Position numbers and translations under genes: made by a program. The notes under the pieces were generated by a model. It made no database searches, was not told the DNA's origin, and saw only the letters and a program-made list of their open reading frames with translations. Below are positions 1 to 7,427 of a stretch of 34,063 nt of DNA, in pieces (within the stretch, counting starts at the first letter, position 1; each line of letters begins with the position of its first letter). The stretch is from Bacteroidetes bacterium CG12_big_fil_rev_8_21_14_0_65_60_17. GTDB taxonomy: Bacteria; Bacteroidota; Rhodothermia; Rhodothermales; UBA10348. The stretch is taken from NCBI GenBank assembly GCA_002787815.1, contig PCUY01000040.1, forward strand, positions 26,497-60,559, written 5' to 3'.

Positions 1-356
1 AGGCACTGGGAGATACGGCCGCCACGCCGCCCACGGACGACAGAAAGCCGGATGAGCCCGCTGCGACGCTGGCCACGATGCTCGGCGCGGCTGCGGACCG
101 TCTCGATGCGGCCGACCGCGTCGAAACGGAGGTGGCCGACCACCTGGAAAAGGTATCAAAAGACCTGGCTTCCTGGCGGGCGCGTGAGCGGACGCGCCTG
201 CTGGCCGACCTGTCGGTCGGCCAGCGGCCCGTCATGGACGCCGATCGGGAGCTGGGCCGGATTGCGTGGCTCGACCGTGTCGGCTATCATGCATGGAGGG
301 CGGCATCGCACCTGGCCGCCTGGGACCATCCGAACAGTACAACTGCCGCCGAGTAA
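1..356 (+). CDS. C-terminal end of an unrecognised helical protein (5' partial)
   Basis: An open frame enters from the left edge (first full codon at base 3) and stops with TAA at 354-356, giving about 117 residues of a protein whose start lies outside the window. The visible part begins with a Pro/Thr/Asp-rich linker and continues as a charged, Leu/Ala-rich stretch (many Glu, Asp, Arg in heptad-like spacing) that looks alpha-helical, possibly coiled coil. No signal peptide or catalytic motif is visible in this part. It ends 12 bases before the amidohydrolase start and its stop overlaps that gene's AAGGAG ribosome site, so the two are probably cotranscribed. I do not recognise the family; the upstream sequence would be needed to name it. 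Confidence 0.65.
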   Translation, partial: ALGDTAATPPTDDRKPDEPAATLATMLGAAADRLDAADRVETEVADHLEKVSKDLASWRARERTRLLADLSVGQRPVMDADRELGRIAWLDRVGYHAWRAASHLAAWDHPNSTTAAE

Positions 357-368
357 GGAGAGCAGCCC

Positions 369-2246
369 ATGTTTCACACACACGCCCCCATTCAAGTTTG
401 CGCCCAGATACGCCGAACAGCATTCTTGGAGCCATTTCTGGCTACCGTCGCCCTGACCATGTTTTTCCTGGCAGGCGGCGCGCAGGCGCAGTCCGCACCC
501 GCCGACCTGGTTGTGCAAAACGCCCGCGTCTGGACCGTCCATGCCGATCAGCCCTGGGCCGAAGCCTTCGCCGTTCGCGATGGCCGCTTCATTGCCGTCG
601 GGTCGAACACTGACATGGACGCGCTGCGCGGCCCGCGCACCGAGACCATCAATGCCGAGGGCGCCTTCATCACCCCCGGCTTCAACGACAACCACGTGCA
701 TTTCGAGGCCACCGGCCGGCTCCTCTTCGGCCTGAACCTGCTCGACGTCTCGGACGAAGCCAGCTTCCGCTCGCGCATTGCCGAGGTGCACGACCGCTAT
801 CCCGACGGAACGTGGATCACGGGCGGTGACTGGTCCGCCTACGAGGAGTGGAACGCGAACGATGTGGCCCGGGCCGGACGCCAGGTGGATCCGGACGATC
901 CCTACGGCAACCTGTTCACGCCCCATCGCAGCATGGTAGACGACATCACAGGCGTTCGCCCCGTGCTCGTCCGCCGGTTCGACCGCAAGGTCTATTTCGC
1001 CAACGGAGCCGCGCTGGCCATTGCAGGTATTGACCGCCGCTCGCCCGACCCCGACGGCATCCGCGTCGACCGCCGTGAAGACGGTACCCCGACCGGTGTG
1101 CTTTACAACCCCGTGGCGCAGGACGTCGCATCTACCCTGCTTGTACGCGACAATGTCATCCGGCTCTTTGGTCCGCTCATTGACGCACCGACGCGCGCGC
1201 AGCGCACGGAAGAAACCCGCCGGGCCTGGGCGCAGATGGCGCGTGTCGGCATGACCAGTTACTCGGATGTCACCAGCAGTCCTGTTTACGTGGACATTTA
1301 CCGCGAGCTGCGCGAGAAGGGCGAAATGACGGCCCGCGTGCGGTACCGTCCGCCTCTCGACCGCTGGCAGTCCATGGCTGATCTCGGCATTCGCATAGGC
1401 TTCGGCGACGAGTGGATCCGTTTTGGCGCGGTCAAAGCCTGGATTGATGGCATCATGGGAAACAGCAGCGCGCGATTCTATGAACCGTACACGCATAACC
1501 CGTCGAGTCGGGGCATCTGGCGCGACATCATGTTTCCGTTCGAGCGCTCACCCGACGACCCCGAAGAAATGCAGAGCCGGCTCGAACGCCTTGCGCTCGA
1601 GGCCGATGCCAACGGAATCCAACTCACAGTGCATGCCATCGGGGATGAAGCCAATGGCTACCTGCTCGACATGCTCGAGCGGATCACGGCCAAAAACGGT
1701 TCCTGGGACCGCCGCTTCCGCCTCGTACACGCCCAGGTCATGCAACCGGAGGACATTGCGCGGGCCGGTCGGCTCAACGTGGTGCCCGAGGTGCAACCGT
1801 TCCATGCATCGGACGACATGCGTTGGATGGAAGAGCGCATTGGGCATGAGCGCTCGCGGGGCGCGTACGCCTTCCGAAGCATGCTCAATGCAGGCATGGT
1901 GCTCAGTTTCGGGTCGGACTCTCCGGGCACGAACGCATCGCGCTATTTCCTGAATCCCATGCTGGGCATCTACGCCGCAGTGACGCGGAAAACGCTCAGC
2001 GGCGAACCCGTCGAGGGGTGGTTTCCGGAGGAACGCATTTCAGCGGAGGAGGCCATCCACGCCTACACGATGGGAACGGCCTACGCCGCGTTCGAGGAGG
2101 ACCTCAAGGGATCCATCGAAGTGGGCAAACTTGCCGATTTTGTCGTACTCTCAGACAATCTGATCGAGATGGATCCGGATGGCATCAAGGATGTCACCGT
2201 ACTACGCACGGTCGTCGGAGGCCGCACCGTCTGGCTCGAGCGTTGA
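369..2246 (+). CDS. Exported YtcJ-type amidohydrolase (Amidohydrolase_3)
   Basis: This 625-residue metal-dependent hydrolase belongs to the amidohydrolase_3/YtcJ family, whose members hydrolyse amide or related C-N bonds; the substrate is not predictable. A hydrophobic stretch ending near AQAQS (about residue 41) looks like a signal peptide, although the n-region before it is long. Family marks are in order: the beta-strand-1 metal motif NDNHVHF (H109, H111), a lysine in VKAWIDG (K356, possible bridging residue), HAIGD (H422), LVHAQ (H454), GSDSP (D517), and the closing MGTAYA...GSIEVGKLADFVVL segment that forms the small beta domain. An AAGGAG site 8 bases before ATG supports the start. It follows the upstream partial gene by 12 bases. 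Family assignment is secure; substrate and export are inferred. Confidence 0.93.
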   Translation: MFHTHAPIQVCAQIRRTAFLEPFLATVALTMFFLAGGAQAQSAPADLVVQNARVWTVHADQPWAEAFAVRDGRFIAVGSNTDMDALRGPRTETINAEGAFITPGFNDNHVHFEATGRLLFGLNLLDVSDEASFRSRIAEVHDRYPDGTWITGGDWSAYEEWNANDVARAGRQVDPDDPYGNLFTPHRSMVDDITGVRPVLVRRFDRKVYFANGAALAIAGIDRRSPDPDGIRVDRREDGTPTGVLYNPVAQDVASTLLVRDNVIRLFGPLIDAPTRAQRTEETRRAWAQMARVGMTSYSDVTSSPVYVDIYRELREKGEMTARVRYRPPLDRWQSMADLGIRIGFGDEWIRFGAVKAWIDGIMGNSSARFYEPYTHNPSSRGIWRDIMFPFERSPDDPEEMQSRLERLALEADANGIQLTVHAIGDEANGYLLDMLERITAKNGSWDRRFRLVHAQVMQPEDIARAGRLNVVPEVQPFHASDDMRWMEERIGHERSRGAYAFRSMLNAGMVLSFGSDSPGTNASRYFLNPMLGIYAAVTRKTLSGEPVEGWFPEERISAEEAIHAYTMGTAYAAFEEDLKGSIEVGKLADFVVLSDNLIEMDPDGIKDVTVLRTVVGGRTVWLER

Positions 2247-2318
2247 CCCTACGGCAGCAGCCACCCATCACTGCCGGAATCCACACCACTTTTCACCGAC
2301 CGTATACTGAAACATACC

Positions 2319-3320
2319 ATGATTACTGCCTGGGCCGCCCAAGAAGCCGGAGGACCTCTCACACCGTTTGAATACGATCCCGGTCCCCTGGGAACGCATG
2401 ACGTCGAACTCGATGTGCTCTACTGTGGTATTTGCCACAGCGATCTGAGTGTCGTAAACAATGAATGGGGTTTTACACAATACCCTGTTGTCGGCGGCCA
2501 TGAAGTCGTAGGGCGCGTGCGCGAGACCGGCGTCGAGGTCACGCACCTTTCCAAAGGACAGACGGTCGGTCTTGGCTGGCACGCTGGCTACTGCAATACG
2601 TGTCTGTCCTGCCAGTCGGGCGACCACAACCTGTGCCAGACAGCCCAAGCCACCATCATTGGCCATCATGGCGGATTCGCCGACCGTGTCCGCGCACAGG
2701 CCGCGAGCGTGTTTCCCATTCCAGACGGCCTCAATCCGCTCAAGATGGGTCCCATGTTCTGTGGCGGTATCACCGTCTTCAACCCCCTGGTGCAGTACAA
2801 CATTTCGCCGCTCGCCCGCACCGCCGTCGTCGGCATTGGCGGCCTTGGCCACCTGGCCCTCCAGTTTCTGAATGCCTGGGGATGCCACGTTACGGCATTT
2901 ACGTCGACGCCTGAAAAGGAGGAAGAAGCGCTCCGCCTCGGCGCCCATGCCACGCTCAATTCGCGCGACGAGAAGGCCCTCGAACGCGCGGCCGGGCAGT
3001 TCGACCTGATTATTTCAACAGTGAATGTCACGCTCGACTGGAATGCCTACATAGGAACGCTCGCTCCGAAGGGCCGCCTGCACATGGTGGGCGCGGCGCT
3101 CGAGCCCATGGACGTGGCCACTTTCGGCCTCATCGGCGCGCAGCGCACCATCTCGGGTTCACCCGTCGGTAGCCCGGCCACCATCCGCCGCATGCTGGAT
3201 TTCGCCGAGCGGCATGACATTGCGCCTGTCGTTGAAACGTTCGACATGAAGGACATCAACGTCGCTTTTGACCACCTCAAATCGGGCGATGCCCGCTACC
3301 GGATTGTGCTCAGGAACTGA
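2319..3320 (+). CDS. ahr: Zinc-dependent, Ahr/YjgB-like NADPH aldehyde reductase (alcohol dehydrogenase)
   Basis: A 333-residue medium-chain zinc alcohol dehydrogenase. It resembles E. coli Ahr (YjgB), a broad NADPH-dependent aldehyde reductase, along its whole length (recalled similarity, not a search). The catalytic zinc ligands are visible as C39 in CGICHSD, H61-E62 in GGHEVVG and C148 in MFCGG; the structural zinc lobe has C92, C95, C98 and C106. The Rossmann glycine motif GIGGLG is at 172-177. The Ahr-like INSERT-free segment NNEWGFTQYP follows the catalytic Cys. No signal peptide, so cytosolic, unlike its neighbours. It begins 72 bases after the amidohydrolase; a TATACT hexamer at 2303-2308 lies just upstream but without a clear -35. 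The physiological aldehyde is unknown; another CAD-family alcohol dehydrogenase is the alternative. Confidence 0.92.
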   Translation: MITAWAAQEAGGPLTPFEYDPGPLGTHDVELDVLYCGICHSDLSVVNNEWGFTQYPVVGGHEVVGRVRETGVEVTHLSKGQTVGLGWHAGYCNTCLSCQSGDHNLCQTAQATIIGHHGGFADRVRAQAASVFPIPDGLNPLKMGPMFCGGITVFNPLVQYNISPLARTAVVGIGGLGHLALQFLNAWGCHVTAFTSTPEKEEEALRLGAHATLNSRDEKALERAAGQFDLIISTVNVTLDWNAYIGTLAPKGRLHMVGAALEPMDVATFGLIGAQRTISGSPVGSPATIRRMLDFAERHDIAPVVETFDMKDINVAFDHLKSGDARYRIVLRN

Positions 3321-3331
3321 CCCGTAATACC

Positions 3332-4741
3332 ATGACCCGTCTCCCGCTGTCCGTGACCGTGCTGACCCTGGCCATGCTGGTCGCCGCGTGCCAGCCAACA
3401 GGAATGGAGCCACCCGCTGCATTCCCCGGCCCACCCCTTCCCACAGGCGCTGAAACCGGACCCTCGGTCACCGTCCCGGAACTGGAAGCCCGCCGCAGCG
3501 CCCTCATGGAAGCCCTGCCCGACGCCCTGGTCCTGCTTCCTGCAGAGCCCTCGGCCAAGACCATGGAGCAGCCTGGCTGGATACAGCATCCGTCCTTTTT
3601 CTACTTCACGGGACTGCTCGAGGGAACGAACGCTGTTCTTCTGGTAGATGCGCCGCGCAGTGAGTCCGTGCTCTTTGTCGGACCCGTGCCCAGCGCCTTC
3701 GGCGCGCCGGCATCGGACGTGGCCCTGCCGGCCGATGCCTCACTCGCAGGCAGGACAGGCGTGGACCGCGTCCTCCCCTGGGACGAGTTCGTACCATACG
3801 TCACGCAGCGCCTCACGGCCGGCGCCACGCTCCACCTCGATGCCGCCCGGCGACCCGTGCCTTCAGGCTCCCCGCCCGGCATGCCCCCACTCACCGATGC
3901 AGCCAACATCTGGCGCCACGCGGTCGAGACGGCCTTTCCTGGCGCCGAGATCCACAGCGCTGCCGACGCCATTGCCGCACTGCGATGGAAAAAGTCTCCC
4001 CACGAGCAGGAACAGATCCGCCGCAATGCCATCTATTCGGCGCGTGCGCTCATGGCTGGCATGCGGGCCGTTCGCGCCGGCCTCCCCGAACGCCACGCTG
4101 AAGCCGCCGTCGTCGCCGCCTGCCTGGAGGCCGGCGCGAACGGCCCGTCCTTCTGGCCCTGGATGCAGTCCGGTCCCAATGCCCATTTTGGACGCCTCGC
4201 AAACTCATTCCACGTATATGACAACCTCAACCGCACCATGCAGGCCGGAGAACTGCTGCGCGCCGACGTCGGCTGCATGGCCGGCGGGTACGGCGGCGAC
4301 GTGGGACGGACCGTACCGGTATCGGGCCGCTTCGAGGGAGAACAGGCCTTCATCTGGGACCGGCTCGTGGAAGCCTACCATACCGGGATCCATGCCATGG
4401 CCGACGGTGTGCCATTGGATGCGGTCCGCGCCGCATCCACAGGATATCTGGAAGAGGCGATAACGAGCGGTCGGTTCACGACCCCGACCGAAGGTGACAT
4501 CCTGCGTGCCATGGCGTCGGACATCAACTGGCATATCCACAGCATTGGCGTTGAGAGCGCTGAGCCGAATACCGATGTGCTGGTCGACGGCACGGTCATT
4601 GCCTACGAGCCCATGTTCGTCTGGGGAGACCATGCCTATTATCTGGAAGACATGATCCTGGTTACCGGCGCCAGAGCAGACGTACTGACCGCCCACGTGC
4701 CGGCAACCGCCGCTGAAATGGCGGCCTTTCTGAATCCATGA
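3332..4741 (+). CDS. M24 family (Xaa-Pro) aminopeptidase-like lipoprotein
   Basis: A 469-residue protein with a creatinase N-terminal-like domain and a C-terminal 'pita-bread' M24 domain, the fold of Xaa-Pro aminopeptidases/dipeptidases that cleave before proline using two metal ions. All five metal ligands are readable: D312 (RADVG), D323 (GGDVGRT), H403 (HSIGVE), E426 (AYEPM) and E439 (LEDM). The N-terminus carries a lipoprotein signal peptide with the lipobox LVAAC (C20), so the enzyme is probably membrane-anchored outside the cytoplasm, which is unusual because most M24B enzymes are cytosolic. It starts 11 bases after the alcohol dehydrogenase and its stop overlaps the next start (ATGA). 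It could act on prolyl peptides; a non-peptide M24 substrate cannot be excluded. Confidence 0.92.
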   Translation: MTRLPLSVTVLTLAMLVAACQPTGMEPPAAFPGPPLPTGAETGPSVTVPELEARRSALMEALPDALVLLPAEPSAKTMEQPGWIQHPSFFYFTGLLEGTNAVLLVDAPRSESVLFVGPVPSAFGAPASDVALPADASLAGRTGVDRVLPWDEFVPYVTQRLTAGATLHLDAARRPVPSGSPPGMPPLTDAANIWRHAVETAFPGAEIHSAADAIAALRWKKSPHEQEQIRRNAIYSARALMAGMRAVRAGLPERHAEAAVVAACLEAGANGPSFWPWMQSGPNAHFGRLANSFHVYDNLNRTMQAGELLRADVGCMAGGYGGDVGRTVPVSGRFEGEQAFIWDRLVEAYHTGIHAMADGVPLDAVRAASTGYLEEAITSGRFTTPTEGDILRAMASDINWHIHSIGVESAEPNTDVLVDGTVIAYEPMFVWGDHAYYLEDMILVTGARADVLTAHVPATAAEMAAFLNP

Positions 4742-5457
4742 AAACCTGTTCCTCGCACATTTCTGGCTGCTGCGCCTTGTTTTGGGCCCTCATTCTGTTC
4801 GTCGCCGCCGGGTGCGCCGATCCGGAACAACCGAACTCGTCCAACGACCGCGCGAACCGGGAGGAAGCGCGTGCTCCTGCAGCTGCCGTATCCAATCCGG
4901 CCGCGGCGTATGAACAGATGGAAAGTACGCTGCTTGCCGCGCACGAAATCCGGTTTTCCTATCACATTACGTCGGAAGGCGTCTTTCCCGCCAATCTGCG
5001 GGGAGACGTGCGTATTTCGTCCGAAGGGCACGCGGAAATGACGGGGAGCGGCACGTTCGGTCGCGACTCCGTCCGCGTCATGCTCCTATCGGACGGCACG
5101 TCCATGGAGTTCGGCCGCAACCGGGATACGCTGGAACTGCTCACACCGACCCACCTCAACGACGCGCTCATTGTCGGCCTCACGCGTATGGGGCTTCTCC
5201 ATAACCTGGCCCGCCTCGTGGCAGGTGCTCCTCCGGACCGGGCCGAGGAGGGCGTTCGTGACTGGGTGCAAGTCGGCGCATTCAGCGCCGATCCCGCCGG
5301 AGTGGCCTTCGATATAACCGTGGCCGGTGAGCCGGCCGGCGCCGCCAAGATTAGCCTCTCCGCCGACGGCCTGCCCACGGTTCGCCGCCAGTTGGTATCT
5401 TTCCCGGAAGGACAAATGCGTGTTACTGAGCGTTATTCGAATTTCTCGGTCCGATGA
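4738..5457 (+). CDS. LolA-like lipoprotein of unknown function
   Basis: A 239-residue predicted lipoprotein: hydrophobic signal followed by the lipobox VAAGC with C26, then a low-complexity linker of Asn, Arg and Ala. The body has alternating beta-strand segments (HEIRFSYHITSEG, NLRGDVRISSEGHAEMTG, DSVRVMLLSDG) and a final part with AFDITVAGEPAGAAKISLS, a pattern like the open beta-barrel of LolA/LolB/DUF2092-type lipid carriers. This is fold-level resemblance only, not a confident family call. The gene overlaps the M24 peptidase by ATGA and is overlapped the same way by the next gene, so translation is likely coupled through all of them. Confidence 0.85.
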   Translation: MKTCSSHISGCCALFWALILFVAAGCADPEQPNSSNDRANREEARAPAAAVSNPAAAYEQMESTLLAAHEIRFSYHITSEGVFPANLRGDVRISSEGHAEMTGSGTFGRDSVRVMLLSDGTSMEFGRNRDTLELLTPTHLNDALIVGLTRMGLLHNLARLVAGAPPDRAEEGVRDWVQVGAFSADPAGVAFDITVAGEPAGAAKISLSADGLPTVRRQLVSFPEGQMRVTERYSNFSVR

Positions 5458-5825
5458 GCACGACCCTCAAATTCAAACTCCCGGATCTCCACGCCGGTTT
5501 AACGGAGGTCAGAGGTGCCGCCTGGTTCGAGGATGAATTCCTGGTGCTCGAAATTGAAACCGCCCTGATGGGAGAGTTCAGCAAAGAGCACAAGACCGTC
5601 AAAATAGAGCCTTCAGCCCTGGCTTCCATCGGCTTCGAGCGGCATATGCTACGTGATCGGATCATACTGAGACCGAAAAAACGGGACCTGCTCGATGCCG
5701 TTCCCGGCAATCATCTCGGTGAACTTGTCCTCAGGACCAAACGAAAAGACCGCTCCCATGCAGAGGAGTTCGTCGTAGAGCTCCGCGCCAGACAACGTGC
5801 ACCCAAAGAATCGGACCCGTCATGA
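5454..5825 (+). CDS. Small hypothetical protein (123 aa), translationally coupled
   Basis: A small cytosolic-looking protein with no signal peptide and no cysteine. Its predicted content is mostly beta strands (FEDEFLVLEIETA, HKTVKIEPSALASIGFE, DRIILRPKK, LGELVLRTKRKD, EEFVVELRAR), which resembles a PH-like or small beta-barrel domain, but I do not recognise the family. Both ends share ATGA overlaps with neighbours, the lipoprotein upstream and the propeller lipoprotein downstream, and the codon use matches theirs, so it is very likely a real gene. A cytosolic product lodged between two lipoprotein genes is the odd point; it may regulate or assist them, which is inference. Confidence 0.82.
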   Translation: MSTTLKFKLPDLHAGLTEVRGAAWFEDEFLVLEIETALMGEFSKEHKTVKIEPSALASIGFERHMLRDRIILRPKKRDLLDAVPGNHLGELVLRTKRKDRSHAEEFVVELRARQRAPKESDPS

Positions 5826-6862
5826 AATCACCCTATTCCACACACGTTCTCGCTATAACACTTCTGCTCCTGTTGGTCGCCGGCTGTGGCGGCCAGGATA
5901 CATCCAATGCGCCCGATGACGCTGATGAAACCGCGTCCAACGCCCAGCTCGTGATTGAGGAATGGACCGTCGAATGGGAAAATTCCCGACCCCGCGACCC
6001 GTACGTGGCTCCTGACGGCCGCGTCTGGTTCTGCGGTCAGCGCGACGGATACCTGGCCGTACTCGACCCGGAAACAGGCGAGACAACCCGGTTCGACCTC
6101 GGCGAAGGTGCCGGTCCCCACAACCTGATCGTGGATGCGGACGGCATGGTATGGTACGCCGGCAACCGCCGCGCCCATATTGGCAGGCTCGACCCGGCAA
6201 CAGGCGACGTAACGACATTCGATATGCCGGTACCGGAAGCCCGCGATCCCCACACGCTCGTGTGGGCGCCCGATGGCAACATCTGGTTCACACTGCAGGG
6301 ATCCAACATGGTGGGCCATTTGAATACGGAAACGGGCGAGGTGGAGCTCATGTCCGCACCGACGGACAGATCCCGGCCTTACGGAATCTGGATGGACTCC
6401 CAGGGAACGCCCTGGGTTGCCCTTTTCGGAACGAACAGGATTGCCCACGTGGATACCGAAGCCATGGAACTCGTGGAATTTGAGCTTCCGAATGAGGACG
6501 CGCGCCCCCGCCGCCTCGTGGTCACGTCCGATGACCGTGTGTGGGTGGGAGACTATACCCGCGGCTATCTCGGCGCGTACAACCCGGCCGACGGATCCTA
6601 TGAGGAGTGGGCCATGCCGTCCGCAGAAAAGTCCCGCCCGTACGCGATGGAAGTGGACAGCGAAGACCGCGTCTGGTTCGTTGAGACGGGCGTCCAGCCC
6701 AACCTCTTCACCGCGTTCAACACGGCTACGGAGACATTTGAGCACGCCACCCCGGTGCCCAGTGGTGGCGGCACGGTCCGCCACATGTACCGCGACCCGG
6801 CGGCCGGTGCCATCTGGTTCGGAACCGATGCAAACACGGTGGGGCGTGCACTGCTCCCGTAA
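5822..6862 (+). CDS. Vgb-like/NHL beta-propeller lipoprotein
   Basis: A 346-residue lipoprotein (lipobox LVAGC, C22) made of repeated propeller blades. Each blade carries the pattern (P)DG-x-x-WF or a variant: PDGRVWFCGQ, ADGMVWYAGN, PDGNIWFTLQ, SQGTPWVALF, SDDRVWVGDY, SEDRVWFVET and GAIWFGT, followed by an I/L-G-x-L-D/N-P strand. This is the virginiamycin B lyase (streptogramin lyase)/NHL-type fold, usually seven blades. The His-and-Glu arrangement expected for streptogramin lyase chemistry is not obvious: the corresponding blades read RPRRLVV and WVGDYT. I therefore call it a propeller with unknown ligand and not an antibiotic resistance enzyme. It is the last gene of the coupled run and stops 18 bases before the convergent membrane-protein gene. 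Confidence 0.88.
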   Translation: MKSPYSTHVLAITLLLLLVAGCGGQDTSNAPDDADETASNAQLVIEEWTVEWENSRPRDPYVAPDGRVWFCGQRDGYLAVLDPETGETTRFDLGEGAGPHNLIVDADGMVWYAGNRRAHIGRLDPATGDVTTFDMPVPEARDPHTLVWAPDGNIWFTLQGSNMVGHLNTETGEVELMSAPTDRSRPYGIWMDSQGTPWVALFGTNRIAHVDTEAMELVEFELPNEDARPRRLVVTSDDRVWVGDYTRGYLGAYNPADGSYEEWAMPSAEKSRPYAMEVDSEDRVWFVETGVQPNLFTAFNTATETFEHATPVPSGGGTVRHMYRDPAAGAIWFGTDANTVGRALLP

Positions 6863-6880
6863 AAATTGTAACAATAATAG

Positions 6881-7297
6881 TTACATTAAATCCAGGGCTG
6901 CCACGGCTGTCCAGAGGCCTGTGCGCCACCAGTTTGTCTGTATGAGCCGCTCTATCATGTACGAGCTGTATCCCGTTGTGCCCAGCGCGCGATGGCAGGG
7001 TACGCTCACGAATGCCGTGACCAGCCATGCGGCCATGATGAGCAGCAGCGAGAGCGATTGCACAGCGAACGGCCCCGACATGAGACCATGCTCGAGCAGC
7101 ACGCCGCGCCAGGCCACGACATGGAACGTCGCCTGGAACAGCATCAGCGGCCCCACAATGTACCCCATGCGCTGCGTGTAGGCAGCATGCCAGAACGCGA
7201 AGCCCTCGACGCGTTGCGTCCGGAACGACGGATAGATGATGATCTGCACCAGCCAGATCAATACGGCCATTCCGGCATCGAGCATGGCAGTCAGCAT
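6881..7297 (-). CDS. Small integral membrane protein, DUF1772-like
   Basis: A 138-residue protein with about four hydrophobic helices (MAVLIWLVQIIIYPSF, IVGPLMLFQATFHVVAW, SLSLLLIMAAWLVTAFVSV, and a C-terminal TGLWTAVAALDL). Short conserved-looking pieces such as QIIIYPSF and VSVPCHRALG with a trailing LIQTNWWRTG match what I recall of small bacterial membrane proteins of the DUF1772/anthrone-oxygenase-like type; the assignment is tentative. The start at 7297 is chosen over an ATG at 7372 because a perfect GGAGG lies six bases upstream and the longer version would overlap the divergent gene. It is convergent with the propeller lipoprotein and divergent from the S33 lipoprotein. Confidence 0.8.
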   Translation of the reverse strand: MLTAMLDAGMAVLIWLVQIIIYPSFRTQRVEGFAFWHAAYTQRMGYIVGPLMLFQATFHVVAWRGVLLEHGLMSGPFAVQSLSLLLIMAAWLVTAFVSVPCHRALGTTGYSSYMIERLIQTNWWRTGLWTAVAALDLM

Positions 7298-7303
7298 GAG
7301 CGT

Positions 7304-7308
7304 CCTCC
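7304..7308 (-). promoter_or_regulatory. Ribosome binding site deciding the start at 7297
   Basis: On the minus strand GGAGG sits six bases before ATG at 7297. This strong site selects the 138-residue form of the membrane protein over a 25-residue N-terminal extension. Confidence 0.75.
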
Positions 7309-7317
7309 GGAAGTATG

Positions 7318-7344
7318 TTGCATGAGTTCGGACCCCGATATTAT
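7318..7344 (+). promoter_or_regulatory. Weak candidate promoter for the S33 lipoprotein operon
   Basis: TTGCAT (7318-7323) and TATTAT (7339-7344) are separated by 15 bases, shorter than the preferred 17. It lies in the divergent gap upstream of the S33 lipoprotein. The same TTGC...TATTAT pattern appears at two other likely promoters in this window, which is the main support. Confidence 0.25.
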
Positions 7345-7427
7345 GCATCGTCATACACGTGCCACGACACATCGATCCGGTGCGCCGTTGTACATTGGAA
7401 TTCCGTCACACAGCAGCCATTTTGGAT

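Noticed and set aside
156-1496. Long minus-strand open frame (446 codons) inside the amidohydrolase gene
   Set aside because: It is a shadow of high GC codon use. The plus-strand gene has full family motifs and a ribosome site; the minus frame has no recognisable domain.
2303-2308. TATACT as a promoter for the alcohol dehydrogenase
   Set aside because: A good -10 match but no -35 at normal distance and the predicted start would almost coincide with ATG.
5822-6862. Streptogramin resistance gene (vgb)
   Set aside because: The fold is shared, but catalytic residues are not evident and the protein is a lipoprotein in a non-resistance context.
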